Part shown: piece after piece, positions 1 to 7,676 of the stretch
How the letters are laid out: the number at the start of each line of letters is the position of its first letter
Position numbering within the stretch: the stretch's first letter is position 1
Made by a program: the position numbers and the translations under genes
The notes under the pieces: model-generated
Seen by the model: only the letters and a program-made list of their open reading frames with translations
Told to the model about the DNA's origin: nothing
Databases searched by the model: none
Assembly (NCBI GenBank): GCA_963802375.1
Contig: CAWDIJ010000010.1
Span: 558,001 to 622,000 of the forward strand
Direction: 5' to 3'
From: JACDAN01 sp963802375
GTDB taxonomy: Bacteria > Actinomycetota > Thermoleophilia > Gaiellales > Gaiellaceae
Length of the DNA stretch: 64,000 nucleotides

Positions 1-456
1 CACGTCGAGCGTCAGCGTGCGAGCCGCTGGCCCCTGCCCGACGACGATGTCCAGGCGGAAGTCCTCGAGCGCCGGGTAGAGCACCTCCTCCACCGCCGCG
101 CTCAGCCGGTGGATCTCGTCCACGAACAGGACGTCACGGTTCTCGAGTGCGGTCAGGATCGCCGCCAGGTCGCCTTTCCGCTCGAGTACGGGGCCTGCGA
201 CGGTCCGGATCCCGACGCCGAGCTCTTCGCGGACGATGTACGCGAGGCTCGTCTTGCCGAGACCGGGCGGCCCGACGAGCAGGACGTGGTCGAGCGCCTC
301 ACCCCGCGTCTTCGCCGCTTCGAGCGCGATCGAGAGCTGCTCCTTGACGCGCGACTGGCCGACGAAGTCGTCGAGCGAGCGCGGGCGGAGCGAGCGCTCG
401 ATCTCGTCCTCGTCAGGACGGACCGTCGGCGCCAGGAACTGCGGCGCCGTGCTCAC
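1..456 (-). CDS. ruvB: RuvB, Holliday junction branch-migration ATPase (3' end beyond window)
   Basis: N-terminal 152 residues of RuvB, the hexameric AAA+ motor that drives branch migration of RuvA-bound Holliday junctions. Reading from a GTG at 456, the frame is open to base 1. Walker A GPPGLGKT lies at residues 62-69 and the Walker B/DEIH box at 113-116; the start RPRSLDDFVGQ is typical of the family. An AAAGGTGA ribosome-binding sequence sits just upstream of the GTG. It follows ruvA on the same strand after a 174-base spacer that holds a repeat (507-559). The product is truncated only by the window edge. Identification is secure; the exact start is moderately secure because the Shine-Dalgarno spacing is short. 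Confidence 0.96.
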   Translation of the reverse strand, partial: MSTAPQFLAPTVRPDEDEIERSLRPRSLDDFVGQSRVKEQLSIALEAAKTRGEALDHVLLVGPPGLGKTSLAYIVREELGVGIRTVAGPVLERKGDLAAILTALENRDVLFVDEIHRLSAAVEEVLYPALEDFRLDIVVGQGPAARTLTLDV

Positions 457-506
457 CGGTCACCTTTCACGCAGGTCGCGGCCGTCGCCGGTGAAAAGCC
501 CGCCTC

Positions 507-559
507 GCAAGGACGCAGGGAGCGTTCGTAGCCGGAGGCTACGGGCGCGACTGAGGACG
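507..559. repeat. Structured repeat core, copy 1 (ruvA-ruvB spacer)
   Basis: A 53-base segment whose first 18 bases (GCAAGGACGCAGGGAGCG) and last 14 bases (CGCGACTGAGGACG) are identical to a second copy at 60793-60844. Between them lies a hairpin whose sequence differs between copies while pairing is kept (here with T-G wobbles). Outside it, CGCCTCGC (501-508) can pair with GCGAGGCG, and AAAGC with GCTTT, extending the stem. It lies in the 174-base ruvA-ruvB spacer, which contains no gene. I do not recognise it as a known RNA family; it could be a dispersed repeat or a structured RNA. Confidence 0.7.
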
Positions 560-630
560 CGGCGAGGCGGCGCTTTGCAGCCGCGCGACGGTTGCGAGAT
601 GTGGGAAAGGGGGCCGACATCAAGCGGCCC

Positions 631-1176
631 TCAGCGCTTGCCGGACGCGTTCCTCGGGCTCGGCTTCGGGTCGGTGGACGCGAGCGCCCGTTCCGCCTCC
701 ACGAGGGAGTAGCCGAGCTCCACGAGCGCGTCGCGTGCCACGAGCTCCTGCTCGCGCGGAGCATCGACGGCCTCGAGTACGCCGATCTTCTCCTTCAACT
801 CGAGGACGACCCGCTCGGCAGTCTTCTTGCCGATCCCCGGGATGGCGACGAAGCGCGTCGTGTCCTCCAGGGTGATCGCGCGGCGGAGATCCGCCGGCGT
901 CGAGCCCGAGAGGATGGCAAGTGCGACCTTCGGTCCCACGCCGGAGACCGAGAGAAAGTTCTCGAAGAGCTCCCGCTCGGCCGGCTCCGCGAAGCCGTAC
1001 AGCTGCAGCGCGTCCTCACGAACGTGGAGGTACGTGTCGAGGGTGACCTCGCCCTTCGCCTGCGCCTTCCTGAGCGCGCGGAGGGTCGTCTGGACACGGT
1101 AACCGACGCCGTTCACGTCGAGGACGACTCCGTCGAGCATGCGCGCGACGACCGTGCCCCGCAGGCTGCTGATCAT
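631..1176 (-). CDS. ruvA: RuvA, Holliday junction-binding subunit
   Basis: RuvA (181 residues, slightly shorter than the usual 195-205) binds four-way junctions and loads RuvB. Residues 1-62 form the OB fold (start MISSLRGTVV). Two helix-hairpin-helix motifs are visible, SGVGPK at 78-83 and IPGIGKK at 112-118, followed by a short acidic linker and the C-terminal RuvB-contacting domain. The ATG overlaps the ruvC stop by four bases (ATGA), so the two are translationally coupled. ruvB follows after the repeat-bearing spacer. The ruvC-ruvA-ruvB order is the standard one. Confidence 0.97.
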   Translation of the reverse strand: MISSLRGTVVARMLDGVVLDVNGVGYRVQTTLRALRKAQAKGEVTLDTYLHVREDALQLYGFAEPAERELFENFLSVSGVGPKVALAILSGSTPADLRRAITLEDTTRFVAIPGIGKKTAERVVLELKEKIGVLEAVDAPREQELVARDALVELGYSLVEAERALASTDPKPSPRNASGKR

Positions 1177-1661
1177 CCCGTCGCCCGCACGAGCTCCGGC
1201 GCCATGGCGTGACAGATCGCGACGGCGAGCGCGTCGGCCGCGTGGTGCGGTGCCGGCGGAGCGTCGAGCCGCAGGATCGCCTGCACCATCCGCTGAACCT
1301 GGGCCTTCTCCGCACGGCCGTAGCCGGTGACGGTGAGCTTCACGTGGGCCGGCGAGTACTCAGCGCAACCGACGCCGGCGAGCGCGGCCGCGACGACCAC
1401 GGCGCCGCGCGCCTGCCCGACAGAGAGCGCGGTGCGGGCGTCGACGCCGACAAACGACTCCTCGATTGCGACGGCGGTCGGCCGGTAGCGCTGGATGAGC
1501 TCTTCCACGCCGTCGTGGATCTTCAGCACGCGCTCTTCCGGCCGCTGGGACGCGGTGGTTTTCCAGCACCCGAAGTCCCCCGCCCGTAGACGGCCGCCCT
1601 CTTCGATGACTACGCCGAATCCGCAAGATGCCGTGCCTGGATCGATGCCGAGAACCGTCAC
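1173..1661 (-). CDS. ruvC: RuvC, Holliday junction resolvase
   Basis: RuvC endonuclease (162 residues), which cuts Holliday junctions symmetrically with RuvAB. It has an RNase H-like fold with acidic metal ligands D7 (LGIDPG), E67 (AIEESF), and the HHAADALAVA segment carrying H139/H140 and D143. Length is normal. It is first in the leftward ruvCAB run and divergent from the gene at 1711; the 49 bases between must hold both promoters. In many bacteria yebC is directly upstream of ruvC; here it lies about 1.8 kb away, beyond two rightward genes. Confidence 0.97.
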   Translation of the reverse strand: MTVLGIDPGTASCGFGVVIEEGGRLRAGDFGCWKTTASQRPEERVLKIHDGVEELIQRYRPTAVAIEESFVGVDARTALSVGQARGAVVVAAALAGVGCAEYSPAHVKLTVTGYGRAEKAQVQRMVQAILRLDAPPAPHHAADALAVAICHAMAPELVRATG

Positions 1662-1710
1662 GGATCGAGGTTAGGCACCGGATCGGACGTTCCTTCCCGG
1701 GCAAATCCGC

Positions 1711-2464
1711 GTGAGCGGCGCCTCCGTAGTCCCAGGTGTGAAGGTGCTCCTGCTCGGGGCTGCGGCACTTCTGCTTGTGCTGCCCGGGGCGGCGCGAGGA
1801 GTCGGCGAGCCGAGGCTGATCGGCACGGTACGGGCCGACCTCACGATCACGCTGACGGACGCGAACGGCACCCCGGTCACGTCTGTCGCGCCCGGCACCT
1901 ACGACTTCGAGATCCATGACGAGACAGTTAGCCACAACTTCCACCTGACCGGTCCTGGCGTGGACCGCAGGACGGAAGTCATCGACCAAGAGATCACGAC
2001 CTGGGAAGACCTCGTGTTGCAGCCGGGGTCTACGCTATCAGTACGTGTGCGACCCGCACGCCGACTTCATGAAGGGGAGTTTCACGACATCGGCGGCGTC
2101 TCCTCCGCCGCCACCACCGCCGCCGGGACCGCCTCCACCGCCGGGACCGCCGCCACCACCACCTCCACCGCCGCCCCCGCCCACCCACTCCCACCAGACG
2201 GTGTCCGGCGTTCGTTTGCGGATCGTGCGCTCGGATGGGCACCGCTGGCTCGTCGCCCGCGCGAGGGTGACGATCGCCGCGCCGGCGCGCCTGCAGCTCC
2301 TCCGGCGGAACCGCACCATCGCGAGCGCGAGAAAGCGCTTCCGTGCAGGAGGGAACGAGCTCCGTCTCCGTCTTCGGCGGTCGCTTCCTCGCGGTACGTA
2401 TGTCGCCCGCCTGACGATCGGCGGCGCCGCTCGCCCTTACATGACCCGAATATCGATCGGCTAG
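1711..2464 (+). CDS. Exported cupredoxin-domain protein with polyproline linker (frame break at 2025-2028)
   Basis: A GTG-initiated exported protein with a hydrophobic signal sequence (VLLLGAAALLLVLPGAARG). A cupredoxin (blue-copper) domain follows. The first His ligand is in SHNFHL; the Cys, His and Met ligands in YVCDPHADFMKG lie in a different frame. Removing one G from the GGGG run at 2025-2028 restores LQPGLRYQYVCDPHADFM and makes the length 251 codons (250 residues). A long Pro/Gly linker and a beta-rich C-terminal domain follow, ending at TAG 2462-2464. Probably a secreted or tethered electron carrier or copper binder. Start could also be GTG 1738. The frame break may be a sequencing error or a real mutation. 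Confidence 0.7.
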
Positions 2465-2475
2465 CCTCTTCCGCC

Positions 2476-3366
2476 GTGCGGTGGGCCGCGTTCGCATCCG
2501 TCGCGGCCGGAGTCGTTATGGCGCTCTCGGTCGCCCAGCTGGCGACAGGTCAGAGCATCGACCGTGTCCGCGTCGCGCCGAATCCGCCCGTTGCGAGCGT
2601 CCCGACGGGCCTGTTCCTCGTCGTCGGCTCGCCCAACGCCTACTCGCGGGCGTCTCTCTCCGGAGGACGCGGCAGCTGGGTGGGGCCGGGATACGCCCCG
2701 CTCGGCTCGCCGAGCCCCTGGGGCAACGCTTCCATCGACTGGGAGGTCGGCTACGACACCCGCCGGCTGGACACCGAGCGGGTCGCGCTCGCGAACCTGA
2801 CACGCGACTGGCAGGAGGACCAGCGCGCCGGCGCGTCGATCCCGCATGTCGTCGGCGGCCGGGTGGTCGGCGACATCCCCGGCTTCTTCATCCTGCAGGT
2901 GGTTCGCCAGTCCGCGCCGAGCGAGCTCGTGGTCGCCTTCCCGCTGAGCCGCGACGTCCACGCCTACGTCCGCTTCCTCCTCACCAAGCCGGAGTCGAAC
3001 GACTTCTACGTCAACGGCTCGATCCTGGCGTCGAGCTGGAACCGCGGCCAGGCGCTCGTCGCGATGTCCCGCGTCCGGCTCGAAGGGAACCTGCCGCCCT
3101 CGCTGGTCTCGATCCGCTCCCGACGCGGAGGCCGCCTGATCTCCGGGTTCGCGCTGGACTTCGCCCACCACCCCGTCGTCGGGATCCCCGTGACGCTGGA
3201 ACGCCGCAGCGGCAGCGGGTGGAAGCGCGTCGCGACCGTACGCACGACGCGCATCGGCGGCTACACGTTCCAGGTCGCACCGGGGAGCTACCGTGCGCGC
3301 GCGCAGCTCGGCGCCCCGCGCTTCTCGGCCACGAGCGGCATCGTCCGGATCCGCGCCGGCCGCTAG
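2476..3366 (+). CDS. Exported protein of unknown function with C-terminal Ig-like domain
   Basis: A 296-residue protein starting at GTG 2476, 11 bases after the cupredoxin gene stops, so probably co-transcribed. The N-terminus is a signal peptide (AAFASVAAGVVMALSVAQLATG). The middle region has beta-rich stretches (GLFLVVGSPNAYSRASL; GFFILQVVRQ) of no family I know. The last ~90 residues (IPVTLERRSGSGWKRVATV ... APGSYRARAQL) look like an Ig or carboxypeptidase-regulatory-like sandwich. The frame is also open upstream across the cupredoxin gene, but that is the wrong frame for it. Its TAG stop lies inside the hairpin at 3363-3425. Confidence 0.7.
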   Translation: MRWAAFASVAAGVVMALSVAQLATGQSIDRVRVAPNPPVASVPTGLFLVVGSPNAYSRASLSGGRGSWVGPGYAPLGSPSPWGNASIDWEVGYDTRRLDTERVALANLTRDWQEDQRAGASIPHVVGGRVVGDIPGFFILQVVRQSAPSELVVAFPLSRDVHAYVRFLLTKPESNDFYVNGSILASSWNRGQALVAMSRVRLEGNLPPSLVSIRSRRGGRLISGFALDFAHHPVVGIPVTLERRSGSGWKRVATVRTTRIGGYTFQVAPGSYRARAQLGAPRFSATSGIVRIRAGR

Positions 3367-3425
3367 GAGGGTTTGGCGGAACAGCGCTCGGCGGCACAGC
3401 CGGTGTTTCGCCAAACCCTCCCTAG
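3363..3425. repeat. Inverted-repeat element, short form, between convergent genes
   Basis: CTAGGAGGGTTTGGCG at 3363-3378 pairs with CGCCAAACCCTCCCTAG at 3409-3425 (one bulged C). The enclosed sequence carries GGCGGCACAGC. Both outer CTAGs contribute stop codons: TAG of the rightward gene (3364-3366) and TAG of yebC (3422-3424). It probably acts as a bidirectional terminator. The same arms and inner flanks surround about 100 extra bases at 60738-60906. Confidence 0.75.
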
Positions 3426-4174
3426 GTCGCGACAACTTCGAGCATCCGCTCCGGGATGTCGAAGTTCGCGTAGACATCCTGGACGTCATCGTTGTCCTCC
3501 AGGGCGTCCATGAGTCGCACGACCTTCTTCGCGGCGGATTCGTCGTCCACCTCGACGGTCGTCTTCGGCACCATCGTGAGGTCGGCCGACTCCACTGTCA
3601 TTCCCGCCGCCTCGAGCGCCTCACGGACGCTCCTGAGGGACTCCGGTGCAGCCACCACTCGCCAGCTGTCGCCCTCGCGCTCGACGTCGTCGGCGCCGCT
3701 CTCGGCGGCCGCGAGGATAAGCTCGTCCTCGTCGGCGCTCCCGTCGACCAGCACGACGGCGCGCCGCTCGAACAGCCAGGCGACCGACCCGGACTCGCCG
3801 AGGCTGCCGTCGCTCTTCGTGAAGATGTGCCGTACGTCGGCCGCGGTGCGGTTACGGTTGTCGGTCACCGCCTCGACGTAGACGGCGATCCCGGACGGCC
3901 CGTAGCCCTCGTACGTGACCGTCTCGTACGAGGCGCCGTCGCCGGCAGGACCGGCGCCCCGCGCGATCGCGCGCTCGATGTTGTCCTTGGGCATCGAGGC
4001 CTCCCTCGCCTTCTCGATCGCGTTCTGGAGCGCGAGATTGCCGGCGGGGTCAGGCCCTCCCTCCCGAGCCGCCACGATGATCGCCCGTGCCAGCTTCGAG
4101 AAGAGCTGGCCCCGTTTCGCGTCGGTGGCGCCCTTCTTCCGTTTGATCGACGCCCACTTAGAGTGACCGGACAC
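3422..4174 (-). CDS. yebC: YebC/PmpR (TACO1) family protein
   Basis: A 250-residue YebC-family protein with the hallmark start MSGHSKWASIKRKKGATD and the internal GYGPSGIAVYVEAVTDNRNRT region. Members were described as DNA-binding regulators (PmpR), and some act on ribosomes during translation of proline stretches; which applies here cannot be seen from sequence. Normal length. The ATG overlaps the 3' end of pdxT by 17 bases, so the two are co-transcribed. Its stop is supplied by the inverted repeat at 3363-3425. The usual neighbour ruvC is displaced by two rightward genes. Confidence 0.95.
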   Translation of the reverse strand: MSGHSKWASIKRKKGATDAKRGQLFSKLARAIIVAAREGGPDPAGNLALQNAIEKAREASMPKDNIERAIARGAGPAGDGASYETVTYEGYGPSGIAVYVEAVTDNRNRTAADVRHIFTKSDGSLGESGSVAWLFERRAVVLVDGSADEDELILAAAESGADDVEREGDSWRVVAAPESLRSVREALEAAGMTVESADLTMVPKTTVEVDDESAAKKVVRLMDALEDNDDVQDVYANFDIPERMLEVVAT

Positions 4175-4721
4175 CGGGGGACACCTCCTCCCGGACCATT
4201 TCGAGGAACAGCTCGTGCACTCGCGGGTCGTCGGTCAGCTCCGGGTGGAACGAGGCGACGAGGAAACGGCCTTCCCGGAGCAGCACCGGCTCGCCGTCCA
4301 GCTCCGCCAGCACCTCCACGCCCGGCCCGGTGGCGGCCACCCGCGGCGCGCGGATGAACACCCCGCGCACCGGCTCCTCCTCACCCGCCACCTCGAGATC
4401 GGCCTCGAAGCTCGCCACCTGACGGCCGTACGCGTTGCGCCTCACCTCGACGTCCACCAGCCCAAGGTGGTCTCGGTCCAGGAGGATCATCCCTGCGCAG
4501 GTACCGAACACCGGCCGTTCGAAGCTGCGAAGCGCCTCCTCCAGCCCGTAGATCTTCACGAGGCGCATGATCGCGGTCGACTCGCCGCCCGGGATCACCA
4601 GGCCGTCGAGGCCCTCGAGCTCGTCCGGCTTGCGAACCTCGACCAGCTCCGCGCCCAGCCGCCGCAGCACGGCCGCGTGCTCACGAAAATCGCCCTGGAT
4701 TGCCAGCACCCCGATGCGCAT
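4158..4721 (-). CDS. pdxT: PdxT, glutaminase subunit of PLP synthase
   Basis: Class I glutamine amidotransferase (187 residues) that supplies ammonia to PdxS for pyridoxal 5'-phosphate synthesis. The triad is visible: nucleophile C75 in GTCAGM, and H159/E161 in SFHPEL. PGGEST at 44-49 is the family signature. The ATG at 4721 (MRIGVLAIQGDF) matches the family start, although the frame stays open further upstream. The pdxS partner is encoded 2 kb upstream at 6782-7666; two unrelated genes lie between. Confidence 0.96.
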   Translation of the reverse strand: MRIGVLAIQGDFREHAAVLRRLGAELVEVRKPDELEGLDGLVIPGGESTAIMRLVKIYGLEEALRSFERPVFGTCAGMILLDRDHLGLVDVEVRRNAYGRQVASFEADLEVAGEEEPVRGVFIRAPRVAATGPGVEVLAELDGEPVLLREGRFLVASFHPELTDDPRVHELFLEMVREEVSPGVRSL

Positions 4722-4735
4722 CGGGGAAATCGTAC

Positions 4736-5614
4736 TCACCGCTCGTTGAGTGTCCGGGCGAGCCACTCCTGCCGGTCGGTGTCCGCGTCCGGGCCCATGT
4801 TGTGCCCGTAGTCGGGGTACCACTTGACCTCGGCGCCGCCGAGGACTTCGGCCAGGCGCTCGTACTCCTCGAGCGGCCAGTCGTCGTCCCGCTGCGGATT
4901 CTGGATCAGGACGTCACCGTCGAAGGAGCCGAGCAGGCGGATCGGATCGAAGTCCCGGAGGAGCTCGTGAAAGCTCTCGAAGGTCTCCTGCGGGACGAGC
5001 TCCTTCGCCCAATACCTGCTCGGCTCGGCCGGCGCCACGGACAGCACGAGCGCGTCAACGCGGTCGTCCACGGCTGCAAGACCGCCGGCCGGAAGGGCCC
5101 CGTACTCCTGGCCGACCACGGCGATCCGGTCGTCGATGTCGTCTCTTCCCTCGAGGTAGTCGAGCGCCCTTCGAAGATCGACGATGTCGTGGCGGACATA
5201 CGATCGGAATGCGTCCGCGGCGTAAACGGGATCGAGCAGGTCCGCCTGGGCGAGGTCCTGCCTAGACATGGCCCCGTTGACGAGAAATACAGCGACTCCG
5301 CGCTCAGCCAGGTCGAAGGCCTCCCGGTAGTACAGCGATCGGGAAAATCGGTGCGGGTGGGTGTACAGCGCGACTGGGTAGCGCCTTCCCTTTTCTTTGT
5401 CGGGCGGGAGGACGAGCGTCGCCTCGACGTCGCCACCGCGCGGGCTCTGGAAGGTGATGTCGGTCGAACCCGTGTTCTCGGCTTCGATCCTGGTTCGCAG
5501 CGGTTTGTTCTCGTCGTAGGCGGCGAGCTCGGCCACCTCAGAGGCTGACTCGCTGCCTCCGCAGCCGGCAAATGCGAGGGCGACGAGGAGAAGAGCCGCA
5601 GTCCGTCCAGACAC
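4736..5614 (-). CDS. Lipoprotein alpha/beta-hydrolase with atypical nucleophile elbow
   Basis: A 292-residue predicted lipoprotein. It starts at GTG 5614 with a signal peptide and lipobox ending LAFAGC (lipidated C18). The body is an alpha/beta-hydrolase of the dienelactone hydrolase or acyl-peptidase type: a strand with YPVALYTHPHRFS, a helix-rich cap, and a late YPDYGHNMG His loop. At the nucleophile elbow, where GxSxG is expected, the sequence is VVGQEYGAL (167-171): Glu replaces Ser. It may be catalytically dead or use another mechanism. It lies just upstream of pdxT (14-base gap) and divergent from the metallopeptidase at 5704. Confidence 0.8.
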   Translation of the reverse strand: MSGRTAALLLVALAFAGCGGSESASEVAELAAYDENKPLRTRIEAENTGSTDITFQSPRGGDVEATLVLPPDKEKGRRYPVALYTHPHRFSRSLYYREAFDLAERGVAVFLVNGAMSRQDLAQADLLDPVYAADAFRSYVRHDIVDLRRALDYLEGRDDIDDRIAVVGQEYGALPAGGLAAVDDRVDALVLSVAPAEPSRYWAKELVPQETFESFHELLRDFDPIRLLGSFDGDVLIQNPQRDDDWPLEEYERLAEVLGGAEVKWYPDYGHNMGPDADTDRQEWLARTLNER

Positions 5615-5703
5615 GGCGGCAACTCTAGTCCGCTCGGGTAGACGATCCTCGATCCAGCGAGTACGCTCCCCACCGCATCGCTCACGACGAAGGGGGAGAG
5701 CAC

Positions 5704-6738
5704 GTGTCAACTGCAGCAAGGGCGACGGTCGTCGCCGCACTTTCTATTGCGGTCCTGGCCGTTACCACGGCGGCGTTCGCCGCCAAGCCCGGGCCCGGGA
5801 CGAGCACCGGCACTGCTTCGGTGTTCGTCTCCAATCCGGTCGAGGATCTGAACAACCAGTCGCTTCGGGATCAGAAAGACTCGGCGGCCGCTGTGCCGGC
5901 CGCGGCGTACCACACGGTGACGCTGACCGATCTCGACGGCAGCGGCTTTTTGCGCGGCCGGTGGGCCGAGATCGTTGGAGAGACCGGCAATCCCGCCTAC
6001 TCGCCGACGAACAGCTTCTTCTACAACCGAAGCCAGGACGAGTTCGAGCAGGTGATGGCGTACTACTGGATCACGGAATCGCAGAAGTACATTCAGAGTC
6101 TCGGCTTCGGCTCGACTCTCCGGCCGGTGAACATGGAGCCCCAGCGGCTCCGGATCAACCAGTACGGCATCGACAACTCGTTCGCCACGACCCACAAGGA
6201 CGAGATCCGTCTCGGGAAAGGCGGCGTCGACGATGCCGAGGACGGCGAGGTCATCAACCACGAGTACGGCCACGCCATCCACTTCTCGCAGAACTTCGCG
6301 TTCGCCTCGGTCCAGGCCGGCGCGATCAGCGAGGGCTTCGGTGACTACTGGGCCGTCACAACGACGATGGTCGTCCGTCAGAAGCTCGGCCTTGCACCGC
6401 TCACAGATCCGGCGTGTGTCGCCGACTGGGACGCCACGTCCTACGATCCGACACCGCCGCACTGCCTCCGCAGGGTGGACTCGAACCTCCGCTACCCGGC
6501 GAACCTCGTCGGGCAGGTGCACGCCGACGGACGGATCTGGTCGCGCGCGCTGTGGGACATCCGCAACGCGCTCGGCAACGTCCGTGCCGACACCATCATC
6601 CTGGAGGGGCAGTTCAACTTCGACGGGACGACGATGACCCAGCTCGCGACGCGGACCGTCGCCGCCGCGGATCGCCTCTATGGGCCTGCGGTGGCCAACA
6701 CCGTTCGCGCCCAGTTCCAGGCGCGCGGAATTCTCTAG
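5704..6738 (+). CDS. Secreted zinc metallopeptidase (HEYGH gluzincin, M36/M4-like)
   Basis: A 344-residue exported protein (GTG start; signal sequence AALSIAVLAVTTAAFAA). HEYGH at 186-190 and the downstream Glu in SEGFGDYWA (E210) form the HExxH + E zinc site of gluzincins; the spacing and EGFGDYWA resemble fungalysin (M36) and thermolysin-like peptidases. The region before the site is short compared with full M36 precursors. It likely degrades extracellular protein. It is the only rightward gene between the two PLP-synthase genes and ends at a strong bidirectional terminator. Confidence 0.85.
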   Translation: MSTAARATVVAALSIAVLAVTTAAFAAKPGPGTSTGTASVFVSNPVEDLNNQSLRDQKDSAAAVPAAAYHTVTLTDLDGSGFLRGRWAEIVGETGNPAYSPTNSFFYNRSQDEFEQVMAYYWITESQKYIQSLGFGSTLRPVNMEPQRLRINQYGIDNSFATTHKDEIRLGKGGVDDAEDGEVINHEYGHAIHFSQNFAFASVQAGAISEGFGDYWAVTTTMVVRQKLGLAPLTDPACVADWDATSYDPTPPHCLRRVDSNLRYPANLVGQVHADGRIWSRALWDIRNALGNVRADTIILEGQFNFDGTTMTQLATRTVAAADRLYGPAVANTVRAQFQARGIL

Positions 6739-6747
6739 CGGCAAGCC

Positions 6748-6783
6748 AACGAAAGGGGGCGCCTCCGGGCGCCCTCTTTCGTT
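6748..6783. terminator. Bidirectional terminator between metallopeptidase gene and pdxS
   Basis: AACGAAAGGGGGCGCC pairs over 16 positions (one G-T) with GGCGCCCTCTTTCGTT around a TCCG loop. Flanking A and T tracts in the stem give U-rich ends in either direction. It separates convergent genes. Confidence 0.85.
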
Positions 6784-7666
6784 ACCAGCCGCGCGTCTCG
6801 AGCAGCTCTTCGGGCGCGAGCGACGCGGTGGACAGTCCGCTCATCGCGTCGCCGAGCCCGCCCGAAACACGAGCGATGATCTCCGCGTCGTTGAAATGAG
6901 TCGTCGCCTCGACGATCGCCTTCGCGCGTGGCAGCGGGTCGCCGGACTTGAAGATCCCGGAGCCGACGAAGACGCCGTCCGCACCGAGCTGCATGCAGGC
7001 GGCCGCATCCGCAGGGGTCGCGATCCCGCCGGCCGTGAACATCACCACAGGGAGCCGACCGTTCTCGGCCACCCACTTGACGAGCTCGTACGGCGCCTGG
7101 AGGTTCTTCGCCTCCGTGTAGAGCTCCTCGGGCGACAGCGCAGTCAAGCGGCGAATTGCGCCGACGACGGCGCGCATATGGGTGAACGCGTTCGACACGT
7201 CGCCGGTTCCCGCCTCCCCCTTCGTCCGGATCATCGCGGCTCCCTCGGAGATCCTGCGCAGCGCCTCCCCGAGGTTCGTGCAGCCGCAGACGAACGGGAC
7301 GGTGAACTTCCACTTGTCGATGTGGTGCGCGTTGTCGGCCGGCGTCAGGACCTCGCTCTCGTCGATGTAGTCGACCTCGAGCGCCTCGAGGACCTGCGCC
7401 TCGACGAAGTGGCCGATGCGCGCCTTGGCCATGACCGGAATCGTCACGGCTTCCTGGATCTCGGTGATCTTGTCCGGGTCGGCCATGCGCGCGACGCCGC
7501 CCTGCGCGCGGATGTCGGCCGGGACGCGCTCCAGCGCCATGACGGCGACCGCTCCCGCATCCTCGGCGATGACCGCCTGCTCTGCCGTCGTGACGTCCAT
7601 GATCACGCCGCCCTTGAGCATCTCGGCGAGTCCGCCCTTGACGCGCATTGTTCCGAGCTCGGCCAT
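6782..7666 (-). CDS. pdxS: PdxS, PLP synthase lyase subunit
   Basis: PdxS (294 residues) forms PLP from ribose 5-phosphate, glyceraldehyde 3-phosphate and PdxT-derived ammonia. It is a (beta/alpha)8 barrel with the very conserved GGVIMDVTTAEQA (D24), ARMADP, IPVMAKARIGHFVEAQ and GEAGTGDV segments. Length is normal. Ten bases separate it from the metallophosphoesterase gene upstream on the same strand. Its TAA stop lies at the edge of the 6748-6783 terminator, so it does not read through to pdxT at 4158-4721. Confidence 0.98.
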   Translation of the reverse strand: MAELGTMRVKGGLAEMLKGGVIMDVTTAEQAVIAEDAGAVAVMALERVPADIRAQGGVARMADPDKITEIQEAVTIPVMAKARIGHFVEAQVLEALEVDYIDESEVLTPADNAHHIDKWKFTVPFVCGCTNLGEALRRISEGAAMIRTKGEAGTGDVSNAFTHMRAVVGAIRRLTALSPEELYTEAKNLQAPYELVKWVAENGRLPVVMFTAGGIATPADAAACMQLGADGVFVGSGIFKSGDPLPRAKAIVEATTHFNDAEIIARVSGGLGDAMSGLSTASLAPEELLETRGW

Positions 7667-7676
7667 CGGCTAAATG

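Noticed and set aside
2095..2185. Repetitive CCGCC tract suggesting a microsatellite or CRISPR
   Set aside because: It encodes the polyproline linker of the cupredoxin protein; there are no spacers or regular repeat units.
1711..3366. A single 551-codon frame across both exported-protein genes
   Set aside because: The middle part is a shadow of the cupredoxin gene in another frame; His/Cys/His/Met copper ligands and a proline linker appear only when the frame is changed at 2025-2028.
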